Assembly (NCBI GenBank): GCA_016214855.1
Contig: JACRMT010000002.1
Span: 149,826-213,825, forward strand
Source of the DNA: Nitrospirota bacterium
GTDB taxonomy: Bacteria > Nitrospirota > Thermodesulfovibrionia > Thermodesulfovibrionales > UBA6898
Reading direction: 5' to 3'
Length of the DNA stretch: 64,000 nt
Shown: in pieces, positions 49,979-59,783 of the stretch
How the letters are laid out: each line of letters opens with the position of its first letter
Position numbering within the stretch: position 1 is the stretch's first letter
Translations under genes and position numbers: made by a program
The notes under the pieces: generated by a model
Seen by the model: the letters and a program-made list of their open reading frames with translations, nothing else
What the model was told of the DNA's origin: nothing
Database searches by the model: none

Positions 49979-50200
49979 CTATTTCTGTTTATCAGGCAGG
50001 TTCTTACTATTCGATGACAATAGCGCGAAAGGGCAGGAATACATGACGCTCCGGCTTCTGCATCCTTGAACTTTTCGAAATTTATGAACCACGCTTTTTC
50101 ATCTTTCATCTCGAAGACAGGGGATATAGTTCAGCAGGCCGGGCAGCCGGTGCATAAGCAGTAATCAATATACGGGATCAACGGCTTTCTCAGGACAGGT
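49979..50200 (-). pseudogene. Decayed [4Fe-4S] ferredoxin gene
   Basis: The minus strand translates to PVLRKPLIPYIDYCLCTGCPAC, described in pieces: RKPLIPYIDYCLCTGC, PAC, a TGA, then TISPVFEMKDEKAWFINFEK. This matches small ferredoxins of the form IDYxLCTGCGAC...CPEVFEMxDEKAW, but the fourth Cys is Ser (TCC), a stop lies after PAC, one residue is missing, no start codon is seen, and the C-terminal SCPFALLS lies in a shifted frame. I therefore call it a pseudogene, with the ends approximate. Confidence 0.7.
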
Positions 50201-50233
50201 TATGATAATGAGGCGGCAGGAGACAGGGGAGCG

Positions 50234-51757
50234 TCACGACTGTTTAAGATCGTATTTCTTTACTTTGTACCCGATCTGACGCGAAGTGATGCCGAGGATG
50301 CGGGCGGCCTTTGCCTGGTTCCAGCCGGTGCGTGTGAGAACTTCGAGGAGCCTTGTCTTTTCGATATTCTCAATGGCAGAGGGCAGGGCATCCTTCATCT
50401 CTGCCGCAAACGTTGCCTTGAAGGAATGGTCCCGGATATTGATCGGAAGGTCAGTTTTCGTCGCTGCTTTGCCTCCGCACATGACAACAAGCCGCTCGAT
50501 CGTATTCTCAAGTTCCCGCACATTGCCAGGCCAGTCATAATTCATAAAAATGTTCAGGACCTCCGGGCTGACCTGCACGGACTTATTATTTTCTTTGTTG
50601 TATTTTTTGAGGAAGTATTCCTGAAGCAGAGGGATGTCCTCTCTCCGCTGGCGAAGCGCAGGCAGGAAAACAGGCACGACGTTCAGGCGATAGTACAGGT
50701 CTTCCCGGAATGTGCCGTCCCGTACCAGGTCTTCGAGGTTCCTGCTCGTTGCCGCAACGAGACGGACATCGACCTTGATCGTCTTTTCTCCGCCGACTCG
50801 CTCAAACTCTTTTTCCTGAAGCACCCGCAGGATCTTGGGCTGGAGCGTCAGAGGCAGATCGCCGATCTCATCAAGGAAGATCGTGCCGCTGTCAGCAAGC
50901 TCGAACCTTCCTTTGCGCAGTGCCGCAGCGCCGGTGAACGATCCCTTCTCATGGCCGAAAAGCTCTGATTCAAGCAGCCCCTCGGGGATGGATGCACAGT
51001 TGAACTTGATGAATGGGCCTTTGGCGCGCGGGCTCATAAAATGGATCGCTTTGGCAACGAGTTCCTTGCCGGTGCCGCTCTCACCGCGCAGCAGCACGTT
51101 CGCTTTAGAGGGCGCGACCCGGTGGACCGCTTCAAAGACCTCCTGCATGCTGTCTGACTGGCCTATGATATTCTCAACATTATATCGTGACTTGAGCTGC
51201 TGCTTAAGCCGCTCTTTCTCTTCCTGCATGGCCTCGCGCTCGCGCTCCACTTCCAGATGGAGCTTGACGGATTGTGCCACGAGCGAGGCAATGATCTTCA
51301 GGAGCCTCAGGTCTTCTTCAAAGGAAACGCCTTTTGCGCCGAAGAGCCTGTCAACGCTCAGCACGCCGAGGACCTCGTTCTTGAACTTGATCGGAACGCA
51401 GAGGAAGGCGATATTCTCTTTCCTGATCATCTGACGGGCGCCTGTCTTGTTCAGGAAAAGCGGTTCGTCGCCGATGTTCGGGATAACGATGGGAGATCCC
51501 AGCTTTGCAACGCGGCCGATGATGCCTTCACCAAGCTTGTACCTGCCGCGTTTGATCTCCTCTTCTGACATGCCGTGCGCAGAAAGGATCGAGACCTCGT
51601 TGTTATTTCTGAGCGATACGGTGCCGCGCTTCATATCAAGATATTCGGAAAGGACGCGCATGACGCCCCTGAGGTTCTGCTTCAGATTGAGCGATGAACC
51701 GAGAAGTTTGCTGATCTCGTAGAGTGCTGTCAGTTCAAGGGTCTTGTCGTTTTTCAT
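50234..51757 (-). CDS. NifA-like sigma-54-dependent transcriptional activator
   Basis: 507 residues from ATG 51757. N-terminal GAF domain (about 20-165), AAA+ ATPase (about 195-430) with Walker A GESGTGKE, the sigma-54-contact loop GSFTGA, Walker B GTIFLDEIGD, and a C-terminal Fis-type helix-turn-helix (NQAKAARILGITSRQIGYKV). Overall order equals NifA. No nif structural genes occur here; instead glnB and glnA lie 2.2 kb away on the other strand, so it may control nitrogen assimilation. No strong ribosome site. It is divergent from the Nramp gene. Confidence 0.85.
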   Translation of the reverse strand: MKNDKTLELTALYEISKLLGSSLNLKQNLRGVMRVLSEYLDMKRGTVSLRNNNEVSILSAHGMSEEEIKRGRYKLGEGIIGRVAKLGSPIVIPNIGDEPLFLNKTGARQMIRKENIAFLCVPIKFKNEVLGVLSVDRLFGAKGVSFEEDLRLLKIIASLVAQSVKLHLEVEREREAMQEEKERLKQQLKSRYNVENIIGQSDSMQEVFEAVHRVAPSKANVLLRGESGTGKELVAKAIHFMSPRAKGPFIKFNCASIPEGLLESELFGHEKGSFTGAAALRKGRFELADSGTIFLDEIGDLPLTLQPKILRVLQEKEFERVGGEKTIKVDVRLVAATSRNLEDLVRDGTFREDLYYRLNVVPVFLPALRQRREDIPLLQEYFLKKYNKENNKSVQVSPEVLNIFMNYDWPGNVRELENTIERLVVMCGGKAATKTDLPINIRDHSFKATFAAEMKDALPSAIENIEKTRLLEVLTRTGWNQAKAARILGITSRQIGYKVKKYDLKQS

Positions 51758-51847
51758 GTCGGTATTCTGCAAAGTCCGTTTAAGAAATAATACACTATTT
51801 AAGGAACCGCTGCACACTCCGCACGTAAAGGCGGTAGAATAATCATT

Positions 51848-53098
51848 ATGAGCCTGAAGACCATATTCGGCAAACACAGCCCAAAACTCGGGGCATTGGA
51901 GATCCTCAAATATATAGGCCCTGGATTTCTGGTGACCGTCGGGTTTATCGATCCCGGCAACTGGGCATCCAATGTGGCAGCAGGCTCGCAATACGGGTAT
52001 TCTCTGCTCTGGATGGTTACGCTCTCGACCGTTATGCTCATTCTGCTTCAGCACAACGCAGCGCATCTCGGCATCGCCACCGGCCTCTGTCTTTCCGAGT
52101 CGGCGACAAAACATTTTCCGAAGCCTGTGAGCAGGATATTCCTCTTCAGCGCCATGCTTGCCTCAGTTTCGACCGCCCTTGCCGAGATCCTTGGCGCCGC
52201 TATCGGCCTGAACATGCTCCTCGGACTGCCGCTTACGGTCGGCGCAACGATCACAGCGGTACTGGCCTGCATCATGCTGATCACGAACAGTTACAAGAAG
52301 CTTGAGGTATGGATCATCGGTTTTGTCTCTCTGATCGGTCTTGCCTTTATCTTCGAACTGAGCCTGGTGCCGGTACACTGGGCCGACGCTGCAAAGGGCT
52401 GGGTCGTTCCTGCGCTGCCTGCTGGCTCACTGCCGGTGATCATGAGCGTGCTGGGTGCGGTTGTGATGCCGCATAACATTTTTCTTCACTCAGAGATCAT
52501 TCAGTCCAGACAATGGAACATTGAGGGCGAAGACGTGATCAAGAAGCAGCTCAAGTATGAGTTTATAGATACCCTTGCTGCCATGCTTGTGGGCTGGGCC
52601 ATCAACAGTGCCATCATACTGGTGGCTGCAGCGGTCTTTCATGCGAACAGCACTGTGGTTACGGATCTGCCCCAGGCCGAGGCAACACTCAGGCCGCTTC
52701 TGGGCAATGCAGCCGGAGCGGTCTTTGCGCTGGCTCTGCTGATGGCAGGCTTCTCTTCATCCATCACCGCGGCCATGGCAGGCGGCAGCATCTTTGCCGG
52801 TATATTCCGGGAGCCCTTTGATATGGCAGATTCCCATTCTCGCATCGGTATTATCATCACCTTCGCCGGCGCGCTTACTATAGTTTTTTTTCTGAAAGAT
52901 CCTTTTCAGGGCATCATCTGGAGCCAGATCGCTTTAAGCCTGCAGCTTCCATGGACCATCTTCTCTCTGATCTCCCTGACTTCGTCCCGGGACGTGATGG
53001 GCAAGTTCTCGAACTCCGGCCCCGACAAGATCGTGCTGTGGCTGTCGGCAGCGATCGTTTCTCTCCTGAATATCATGCTCCTGATTCAGATGCTGTAG
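51848..53098 (+). CDS. Nramp-family divalent metal transporter
   Basis: 416 residues with about eleven membrane helices. The Nramp signatures DPGNWASN in helix 1 (near 38) and VMPHNIFLHSE in helix 6 (near 210) are intact; both form the metal site for Mn2+ and Fe2+. The transporter imports these with protons. The gene lies between the NifA-like regulator and the glutamine amidotransferase. Confidence 0.88.
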   Translation: MSLKTIFGKHSPKLGALEILKYIGPGFLVTVGFIDPGNWASNVAAGSQYGYSLLWMVTLSTVMLILLQHNAAHLGIATGLCLSESATKHFPKPVSRIFLFSAMLASVSTALAEILGAAIGLNMLLGLPLTVGATITAVLACIMLITNSYKKLEVWIIGFVSLIGLAFIFELSLVPVHWADAAKGWVVPALPAGSLPVIMSVLGAVVMPHNIFLHSEIIQSRQWNIEGEDVIKKQLKYEFIDTLAAMLVGWAINSAIILVAAAVFHANSTVVTDLPQAEATLRPLLGNAAGAVFALALLMAGFSSSITAAMAGGSIFAGIFREPFDMADSHSRIGIIITFAGALTIVFFLKDPFQGIIWSQIALSLQLPWTIFSLISLTSSRDVMGKFSNSGPDKIVLWLSAAIVSLLNIMLLIQML

Positions 53099-53211
53099 CA
53101 GCGGTTTCATCGCATATTCCATGCCTTTTTTTTGAGCATGCCTGCCTTAAAATCAGGCAATCATTGTGCGGCGATAAGCTGTAACATGTTGTTTTAAAAC
53201 AAAACATGCTA

Positions 53212-53227
53212 TGGCAGGCATATTGCC
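53212..53227 (+). promoter_or_regulatory. Sigma-54-type promoter candidate
   Basis: TGGCAGGCATATTGCC has GG and GC exactly 12 bp apart, matching the -24/-12 pattern. An inverted repeat TTGTTTTAAAACAA lies just upstream at 53189-53202. The predicted transcript start (~53238) leaves only about 4 nt before the amidotransferase ATG at 53242, so the call is tentative. Confidence 0.4.
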
Positions 53228-53241
53228 TTAAGAATAATGGT

Positions 53242-53919
53242 ATGTCGATCCTGATACTGAAGAATTTTGCGACTGAGGGGCCGGGCACTATAGAGGATTT
53301 TCTTGTGCAGAACAATATGCACTATACTGTCGTGGATATCGCGCGGCATGCTGTCGATTCCGGAGACGGGTTTGATACCCTGATCATGCTCGGCGGGCCG
53401 ATGAGCGTGAACGACGAGGACAAGTATCCCTATCTGACCGATGAAATGAAGCTTGCCGAGCAGTTCATGAAGGCAGGCAAGAGAGTATTCGGCATCTGCC
53501 TTGGTGCGCAGCTTATGGCAAAGGCGCTCGGTGCAAAGGTCTATCCGGGGCCGGAGAAGGAGATCGGCTGGTATGATATCGAACTCAGGGATGCTGGATC
53601 GACAGATCCGCGGATGGCACACCTTGCGACAGATGGCAGGAACTGCAAGGTCTTTCAGTGGCATGGAGAGACCTTTGATATCCCGCAAGGGGCAGAGCGG
53701 CTTGCAATGTCAGGTCTTTACCCGAACCAGGCATTCAGGTATGGCAATAGTGCCTATGCATTTCAGTTCCATATCGAGGTGTCAAAGCAGATGATATTTG
53801 ACTGGCTGAAACATGAGCCTGTTGATATGAAGAAGATCGAGCAGGAGACTGCGGCATATTATGCTGGCTATGCTGCACGGGCGCAGAATTTCTATAAGGT
53901 ATTTTTTCTTGCGGGCTGA
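53242..53919 (+). CDS. Class I glutamine amidotransferase-like protein
   Basis: 225 residues from ATG 53242, a start that matches the usual MxILILKN opening. The catalytic triad is visible: Cys in GICLGAQLMAKALG (near 87), His-x-Glu in FQFHIEVS (near 175). No synthetase domain is fused, so it is a free-standing GATase (GuaA-N/YfeJ-like group). In front of glnB and glnA it probably takes part in glutamine metabolism. Confidence 0.82.
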   Translation: MSILILKNFATEGPGTIEDFLVQNNMHYTVVDIARHAVDSGDGFDTLIMLGGPMSVNDEDKYPYLTDEMKLAEQFMKAGKRVFGICLGAQLMAKALGAKVYPGPEKEIGWYDIELRDAGSTDPRMAHLATDGRNCKVFQWHGETFDIPQGAERLAMSGLYPNQAFRYGNSAYAFQFHIEVSKQMIFDWLKHEPVDMKKIEQETAAYYAGYAARAQNFYKVFFLAG

Positions 53920-53962
53920 CAAGCGGAACGGCTTGCAAGCTTACAAGCTACTAAGGAGGTGA

Positions 53963-54304
<342 letters not shown>

Positions 54305-54306
54305 AC

Positions 54307-54382
54307 ACCAGGTCAAGGTTAAGGTCAAGGCCAAGAATGAAGATATTTTTTGCCTAACCTAAACCTCAGCCTTAACCTAATT
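54307..54382. repeat. Inverted repeat between glnB and glnA
   Basis: AGGTTAAGGTCAAGG on the left and CCTCAGCCTTAACCT on the right, around a TTTTTT centre. It could form a hairpin in the glnB-glnA message and influence relative expression. Confidence 0.5.
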
Positions 54383-54401
54383 TTTATTTCAAGGAGGAGC
54401 A

Positions 54402-55814
54402 ATGACAGCAAAAGACGTAATCAAGTTAGCGCAGGAAAACAAGGCAGTAATGGCGAACTTCAAGTTTCTTGATTTTCCCGGAATATGGCAGCACTTCGCA
54501 GTGCCCATTGCAGAGCTGAAGGAAGAAGTATTCGAAGAGGGCCTCGGTTTTGACGGTTCATCCATCAGGGGATGGCAGGCTATCAACACCTCGGATATGC
54601 TGATCGTTCCTGATGCAGAGACCGCATTCATGGATCCGTTCATGGAATACCCGACCATCAGCCTTATCTGCAATATCGTTGACCCAATCACCAAGGAGCA
54701 GTATACCAGAGACCCCCGTTACATAGCCCAGAAGGCAGAGGCATACCTCAAGTCGACCGGCATTGGCGACACCTGCTATTTCGGTCCTGAGGCAGAGTTC
54801 TTCATCTTCGACGGCATCCAGTTCGATCAGAACGCACACAGCGGATATTATTTCATCGAGTCAATGGAAGGCATCTGGAACTCAGGCCGCGACGAGGGTC
54901 CGAACCTCGGGTACAAGCCAAGGCACAAGGAGGGCTACTTCCCGGTCCCGCCGACAGACAGCCAGGTGAATATCAGGACAGAGATGTGCATGGAGATGCA
55001 GAAGGTCGGCATCTATGTAGAGCGTGAGCATCATGAGGTTGCAACCGCAGGTCAGGCAGAGATCGACATGCGCTTTGACTCACTCGTGAAGATGGCTGAC
55101 AAAAACATGCTCTTCAAATATATCATCAAGAACGTAGCACGCAGGCACAACAAGACGGCAACTTTCATGCCGAAGCCGCTCTTCGGAGACAACGGTTCAG
55201 GCATGCACTGTCATCAGTCGATCTGGAAGAAGGGCAAGCCCCTCTTCGCAGGCAACGGTTACGCAGGCCTGAGCGAGATGGCGCTTTATTACATCGGCGG
55301 CGTGCTGAAGCATGCACATTCGCTTGCAGCACTGACCAATCCGACCACAAATTCATACAAGAGACTCACCCCCGGCTTCGAAGCCCCGGTCAACCTTGCA
55401 TACTCTGCAAGAAACCGTTCAGCATCGATAAGAATACCTACCTACTCTGCAAACCCGAAGGCCAAGAGGGTCGAGGTCAGATTCCCTGATCCGTCCTGCA
55501 ACACATACCTTGCATTCTCTGCAATGATGATGGCAGGCCTTGACGGCATCGAGAACAAGATCCACCCAGGGGAGCCGCTTGATAAGGACATCTACGATCT
55601 TGGACCGGAAGAGCTGGCGTCAGTGCCGACCATGCCGGGCAGCCTTGACGAGGCGCTCGATGCGCTTGAAGCAGATCACGAATACCTTCTTAAGGGCAAT
55701 GTCTTTACCCAGGATGCTATCGATACCTGGATCGCTTACAAGAGGAAAAATGAAGTGGATGCTCTCAGGCTTCGCCCTCACCCCTACGAGTTTTTCCTGT
55801 ACTACGACATCTAA
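54402..55814 (+). CDS. glnA: Glutamine synthetase type I
   Basis: 470 residues. Active-site and metal motifs [32 protein letters not shown] (His/Asp latch) and [17 protein letters not shown] are intact, and DIYDL near 400 provides the adenylylation Tyr region. GSI makes glutamine from glutamate, ammonia and ATP. A strong AAGGAGGA precedes the ATG, and a terminator follows at 55841-55878. Confidence 0.97.
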   Translation: MTAKDVIKLAQENKAVMANFKFLDFPGIWQHFAVPIAELKEEVFEEGLGFDGSSIRGWQAINTSDMLIVPDAETAFMDPFMEYPTISLICNIVDPITKEQYTRDPRYIAQKAEAYLKSTGIGDTCYFGPEAEFFIFDGIQFDQNAHSGYYFIESMEGIWNSGRDEGPNLGYKPRHKEGYFPVPPTDSQVNIRTEMCMEMQKVGIYVEREHHEVATAGQAEIDMRFDSLVKMADKNMLFKYIIKNVARRHNKTATFMPKPLFGDNGSGMHCHQSIWKKGKPLFAGNGYAGLSEMALYYIGGVLKHAHSLAALTNPTTNSYKRLTPGFEAPVNLAYSARNRSASIRIPTYSANPKAKRVEVRFPDPSCNTYLAFSAMMMAGLDGIENKIHPGEPLDKDIYDLGPEELASVPTMPGSLDEALDALEADHEYLLKGNVFTQDAIDTWIAYKRKNEVDALRLRPHPYEFFLYYDI

Positions 55815-55840
55815 GCCGTATACAGAAGACAGTCCAACGA

Positions 55841-55878
55841 GAAGAGGGAAGGCATTGCTGCCTTCCCTCTTCTTTTTT
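55841..55878 (+). terminator. Rho-independent terminator of glnA
   Basis: 13-bp stem GAAGAGGGAAGGC / GCCTTCCCTCTTC with loop ATTGCT and six T. Confidence 0.92.
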
Positions 55879-55890
55879 GTTTTAGACGGT

Positions 55891-56172
55891 TCAGAATGAC
55901 GTGGCGGCCTTGAAGATGTCCAGATATATGGCACAGGGGTCTTCTCCCCTGCTCAGTCGGGTCTTCCAGTCGGTTACCAGTTGGGTCCTGCGCTGACGCT
56001 CTTCGTTATTTCTGGCATCTTGTATCGCCCTCTCTCCCATGCTGATCATATATTCAGATCCATTTCGGCATTGCTCCTGAGTCATTGCCGGTTTTTCTGT
56101 CTGAGCAGCCATTGCAGAATACGCAGGAATACCGATAACCAGCAGGGCAACAATCAATATCCGCATCATCAC
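55891..56172 (-). CDS. Small exported protein, unknown
   Basis: 93 residues. Signal peptide (cut after SAMAA) then a charged helical mature part with two cysteines (EQCRNG and DPCAIY) that may form a disulfide. No family recognised. AGGAG stands before the ATG and it is convergent with glnA. Confidence 0.6.
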   Translation of the reverse strand: MMMRILIVALLVIGIPAYSAMAAQTEKPAMTQEQCRNGSEYMISMGERAIQDARNNEERQRRTQLVTDWKTRLSRGEDPCAIYLDIFKAATSF

Positions 56173-56344
56173 ATATCTCCTTATTTAAGAACATCAGGCC
56201 TTATTTGGTAATTTACCACAACAGAGGCCGGGATGGACGCCTGAACAGAGAGCCAAGATGTTGCTATGGTATCTTTTCCTTGACGATGCCCTCATTAGCA
56301 CCTATAATCACGAAAAAGACGCATGTGATAATCCGGAGGATTTT

Positions 56345-56905
56345 ATGAATGAATATAAATTGACGACATCCCTTAACCGGCAGAAAGAAATAGTCCCTGC
56401 ATTTCTTTGTATTGTCGCATTGCTCTGCGGATGCGCTACCACTCACCCATCAGGCAAGGCCCAGAATACTGTTGTCACGGGTACAAGCATGGGGTGCGGC
56501 GTTGGAGGTGGCAGCCTGTACCAGAGCTTTCTCGCTTCGCAGCCACGTATATCAGCAATTGTATTGCAGCTTAGGGCTGGGGGGCGGTTTCCAACGAAAG
56601 GATTCACAACCACGGTAAAGCTGCGGCAGGGGAGTCCCCAGGGGAAAGTCATCTCTGAAACCAGCGCCATTGTGGCTGGGCCTGTTGCAACAGGCAAGCT
56701 GTTGGACGTGACCTTTCAACTGTTGCATGAGGTCTCCGTGCAGGCGGGGCAGCGATGGGTGATAGAATGGACAACGCCAAAAGAGGGGGATGGCGTTCTG
56801 ACCTGGATGATGTCATCGGGAGACCAGTATTCAGGAGGTCAGGCGTACGGTTGCACGGGAAACGCAATGCATGCAGATGACTTTGTATTCCAGGTGAAAC
56901 CTTGA
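56345..56905 (+). CDS. Lipoprotein, unknown
   Basis: 186 residues from ATG 56345, with GGAGGATTTT as ribosome site. Signal with lipobox LLCGC (Cys near 30). The mature part is beta-strand-rich (AIVLQLRAGG, TTTVKLRQGS, VISETSAIVAG) with a C-terminal YGCTGNAM. The pattern suggests a small beta-sandwich domain; no family named. A Cys-Gly stretch (SMGCGVGGG) lies near residue 51. Confidence 0.6.
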   Translation: MNEYKLTTSLNRQKEIVPAFLCIVALLCGCATTHPSGKAQNTVVTGTSMGCGVGGGSLYQSFLASQPRISAIVLQLRAGGRFPTKGFTTTVKLRQGSPQGKVISETSAIVAGPVATGKLLDVTFQLLHEVSVQAGQRWVIEWTTPKEGDGVLTWMMSSGDQYSGGQAYGCTGNAMHADDFVFQVKP

Positions 56906-56916
56906 ATTAGCATGTT

Positions 56917-57378
56917 TTAATCCAATACCGGGACCTTGAAAACCACCTTTTTCACTTTTTTCCGCTGATCAGAACAGGAGATCTGCGGCATATGAGCATC
57001 CTGCGGAAAGAATATGGCAAAACAGGTTCTGTCCATTGTTATAAAATCTGAGTTTCCTTCCAGTTTTCCCATATCTTTTTCTTCCTCATATCCCTGATCT
57101 CTACACCTTTCCTTTCTGGCTATGCCGATCTTTTCCCTGCCTTCTATCATGATCTGGATATCTATGAACTTCCTGTGATACTCTAGAAATCCCTCGCTCA
57201 CAGGCTTTGATTCATACTCACTGACTGAAGCATAGGCGCCGTTGTTGTTGATGCCATATGATCCTGGAATCAGATCAGACAGGTTGTTTTCATGTTTTTT
57301 CAGAAAAGCGAGAACGTCTGCAAAGTGAGGATGGAGGGAAAGATACATGCCTAAGTTAATCAGAGAATCATGGATCAT
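56917..57378 (-). CDS. YhcH/YjgK/YiaL-family (DUF386) cupin protein
   Basis: 153 residues. Cupin-like barrel with RKFIDIQIMIEGREKIGIA and FAIFFPQDAHMPQI; the latter holds His and Asp residues of the putative metal site. Members are linked to sialic acid or sugar metabolism but the reaction is not clearly established. No such pathway is adjacent. Confidence 0.82.
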   Translation of the reverse strand: MIHDSLINLGMYLSLHPHFADVLAFLKKHENNLSDLIPGSYGINNNGAYASVSEYESKPVSEGFLEYHRKFIDIQIMIEGREKIGIARKERCRDQGYEEEKDMGKLEGNSDFITMDRTCFAIFFPQDAHMPQISCSDQRKKVKKVVFKVPVLD

Positions 57379-57455
57379 TAAGAATTTTCTCCTGTCTTGA
57401 AATTAATATGCCCAGCAGGCCCGGCCGCAGATCAGTCAGATAGGGAACTATGTTC

Positions 57456-59615
57456 CTATCCTCCCCTCTTCCTTTCCATCAGCCGTTCTTTCAGCTTCGT
57501 ATATCTCTCTGAGGGTCTGTTGTTCCTGATCGCGATGCCGACTGCCTTTTTTGTGCCGATCAGGATAACGAGTTTTTTGCCGCGGGTTACCGCAGTATAG
57601 AGAAGGTTCCTCTGGAGCAGCATGTAGTGCTGGGTCAGGACCGGCATGATCACCACAGGATATTCGCTGCCCTGTGATTTGTGCACAGAGATGGCGTATG
57701 CAAGGATGAGTTCGTCAAGTTCAGAGAAGTCATATGCCACTGCCTTTCCCTCATAATTGACCATGACCTCCTGGTCCTCTCTGTTTATGGATGCGATCCT
57801 GCCGATATCGCCGTTAAACACATCCTTGTCATAGTTGTTCCGGATCTGCATCACCTTGTCCCTGACCTTGAAGACCCTTCCGCCGCGGTGAAGCTCGTCG
57901 GTCGAATTATTGAGATGCTTCTGAAGCTCTGCATTCAGGTTCGATGCGCCTACAACGCCCCGATGCATTGGCGTGAGCACCTGTATGTCGTTGACCGCAT
58001 CAAAACCGAACTTCTCAGGGACCTTTTTGGAACAAAGTTCGAGGATCTTTTCGAGCACCTTTTCAGGCTCCTCCATCTGTATGAAATAGAAGTCCTGATC
58101 TGCGTCCTGGTCAGCCTGGGTGATCGGCATGTCGCCTCTATTGATCTGATGGGCGTTCACGATGATAAGACTCTTCTGCGCCTGTCTGAAGATCTGGTTC
58201 AGTCTGATGCAGGGCACCTGTCTTGAATCAATGATATCCCGCAGTACATTGCCCGCGCCGACAGACGGCAGCTGGTCAATATCGCCCACAAGGATGAGAG
58301 TCGCCTCCTTCGGCACTGCCTTCAGCAAATGATACATCAGCACAGTGTCGACCATGGAGGTCTCATCGATCACGATCAGATCAGCACTAAGCGGGTTCTG
58401 TTCGGTCCTCTTGAACCCGCCCTCGTTCTTCGGGCTGTACTCAAGCAACCGGTGAATGGTCTTTGCCTCATGACCGGTCGCCTCTGCCATCCTCTTGGCT
58501 GCCCTTCCGGTCGGGGCTGCAAGGAGAATGCTCATGCCAGAGAGCGCATGCAATGTGATGATCGCCTTGATGATCGTCGTCTTTCCTGTGCCAGGCCCGC
58601 CGGTGATCACCATCACCTTGGCATCAAGGGATTCGCTGATAGCCTTTGCCTGGTTCTCGGCAAGCGTGATATTCAGGTTCTTCTGCACGGTCTCTATCGC
58701 CATGTCCCGGTCTGCCATGAAAAGCCTGCGCTGCGTCCGGTTCAGTTCCAGGAGATTTGCGGCTATGCCTTTTTCAGCAACATGGAACTCCGCAAGATAC
58801 ACTGCCCCGTCTTCGATGACGATCCTTTTCTCTGCGGCAATGGAAGCGAGCGCCTGTTTAATGATCTCCGTGTTGATGTCCAGGATCTCACGGCATTCTT
58901 CTACAAGACCGTCATGAGGATAATAGACATGACCGTTCAGCGCAAACTGCTGGAGTACATACAGGATGCCTGCCTCTGCGCGCATGGGCGAGTCTTTCGG
59001 AATGCCCAGCTTTGTCGCAATGATATCTGCCGTCCTGAAGCCGATGCCAAAGATATCGGTAGCAAGCCGGTAAGGGTTCTCCTTTACGATTGCTATGGAG
59101 GTCTTGCCGTACTGGCGGTATATCTTTGATGCATATGCTGAACTCACATCATGGCTCTGGAGAAAGAGCATCACATCGCGGACCTCTCTCTGCTCCTGCC
59201 ATGCTGCCCTGATCATAGCAAGCTTCTTTTCTCCTATGCCTTCGACCTCTCTCAGCCTCTGCGGCTGGTGCTCGATAATGTCGAGCGTTTCAATGCCGAA
59301 CTTTTCGATCAGCCGTTTCGCCATGACCGGCCCTACGCCTTTGATCAGGCCTGAACCTAAGTATTTTTCAATGCCGTGCAGGGTTGCAGGGGCAACGACC
59401 TCGCAGGAGGTGAACTTGAACTGCTCCCCGAACTTCGGATGCCGGTCCCATGTGCCTGTGACCTTGACGACCTCGCCCGGAGAGACAGAAAAGAGGCTGC
59501 CGACGATCGTGACCAGGTCCTTTTGGCCTTTGACCTTTATCTTTGCGATGGTGAAGTGGTTTTCTTCGCTATGGAAGGTGATGCGCTCAAGCTGGCCCTG
59601 AAGTTCGATCTGCAT
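57456..59615 (-). CDS. recD2: RecD2-type ATP-dependent DNA helicase
   Basis: 719 residues. N-terminal extension with helix-hairpin-helix units (about 85-160; GVGPVMAKRLIEKFG, VEGIGEKKLAMI), then the SF1B core with Walker A GGPGTGKTT (near 335), Walker B IDETSMVD, VGDIDQLPSVG and the C-terminal VHKSQGSEYPVVI. RecD2 is a 5'-3' helicase acting outside RecBCD in DNA repair. No recB/recC nearby, as expected. Confidence 0.93.
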   Translation of the reverse strand: MQIELQGQLERITFHSEENHFTIAKIKVKGQKDLVTIVGSLFSVSPGEVVKVTGTWDRHPKFGEQFKFTSCEVVAPATLHGIEKYLGSGLIKGVGPVMAKRLIEKFGIETLDIIEHQPQRLREVEGIGEKKLAMIRAAWQEQREVRDVMLFLQSHDVSSAYASKIYRQYGKTSIAIVKENPYRLATDIFGIGFRTADIIATKLGIPKDSPMRAEAGILYVLQQFALNGHVYYPHDGLVEECREILDINTEIIKQALASIAAEKRIVIEDGAVYLAEFHVAEKGIAANLLELNRTQRRLFMADRDMAIETVQKNLNITLAENQAKAISESLDAKVMVITGGPGTGKTTIIKAIITLHALSGMSILLAAPTGRAAKRMAEATGHEAKTIHRLLEYSPKNEGGFKRTEQNPLSADLIVIDETSMVDTVLMYHLLKAVPKEATLILVGDIDQLPSVGAGNVLRDIIDSRQVPCIRLNQIFRQAQKSLIIVNAHQINRGDMPITQADQDADQDFYFIQMEEPEKVLEKILELCSKKVPEKFGFDAVNDIQVLTPMHRGVVGASNLNAELQKHLNNSTDELHRGGRVFKVRDKVMQIRNNYDKDVFNGDIGRIASINREDQEVMVNYEGKAVAYDFSELDELILAYAISVHKSQGSEYPVVIMPVLTQHYMLLQRNLLYTAVTRGKKLVILIGTKKAVGIAIRNNRPSERYTKLKERLMERKRGG

Positions 59616-59783
59616 GGTCTATTCTACATAAAAATACGATGTAACATAAAAGTCGATAATCAAAATATTCCACATGGCAACATGACTTGATTCTTGCCGG
59701 CAATTTGTATAGCATGTCTAAATTAGAAGATTGTCTGTTAATTGAAACTAAAGGCAAGTTCGGTCTGATTGGGGGGTAACATT

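Noticed and set aside
49979..50200. UGA within the ferredoxin-like frame as a sixth selenocysteine
   Set aside because: No GU-loop hairpin follows, the fourth cluster cysteine is Ser, no start codon is seen and the C-terminus lies in another frame. Decay explains it better.
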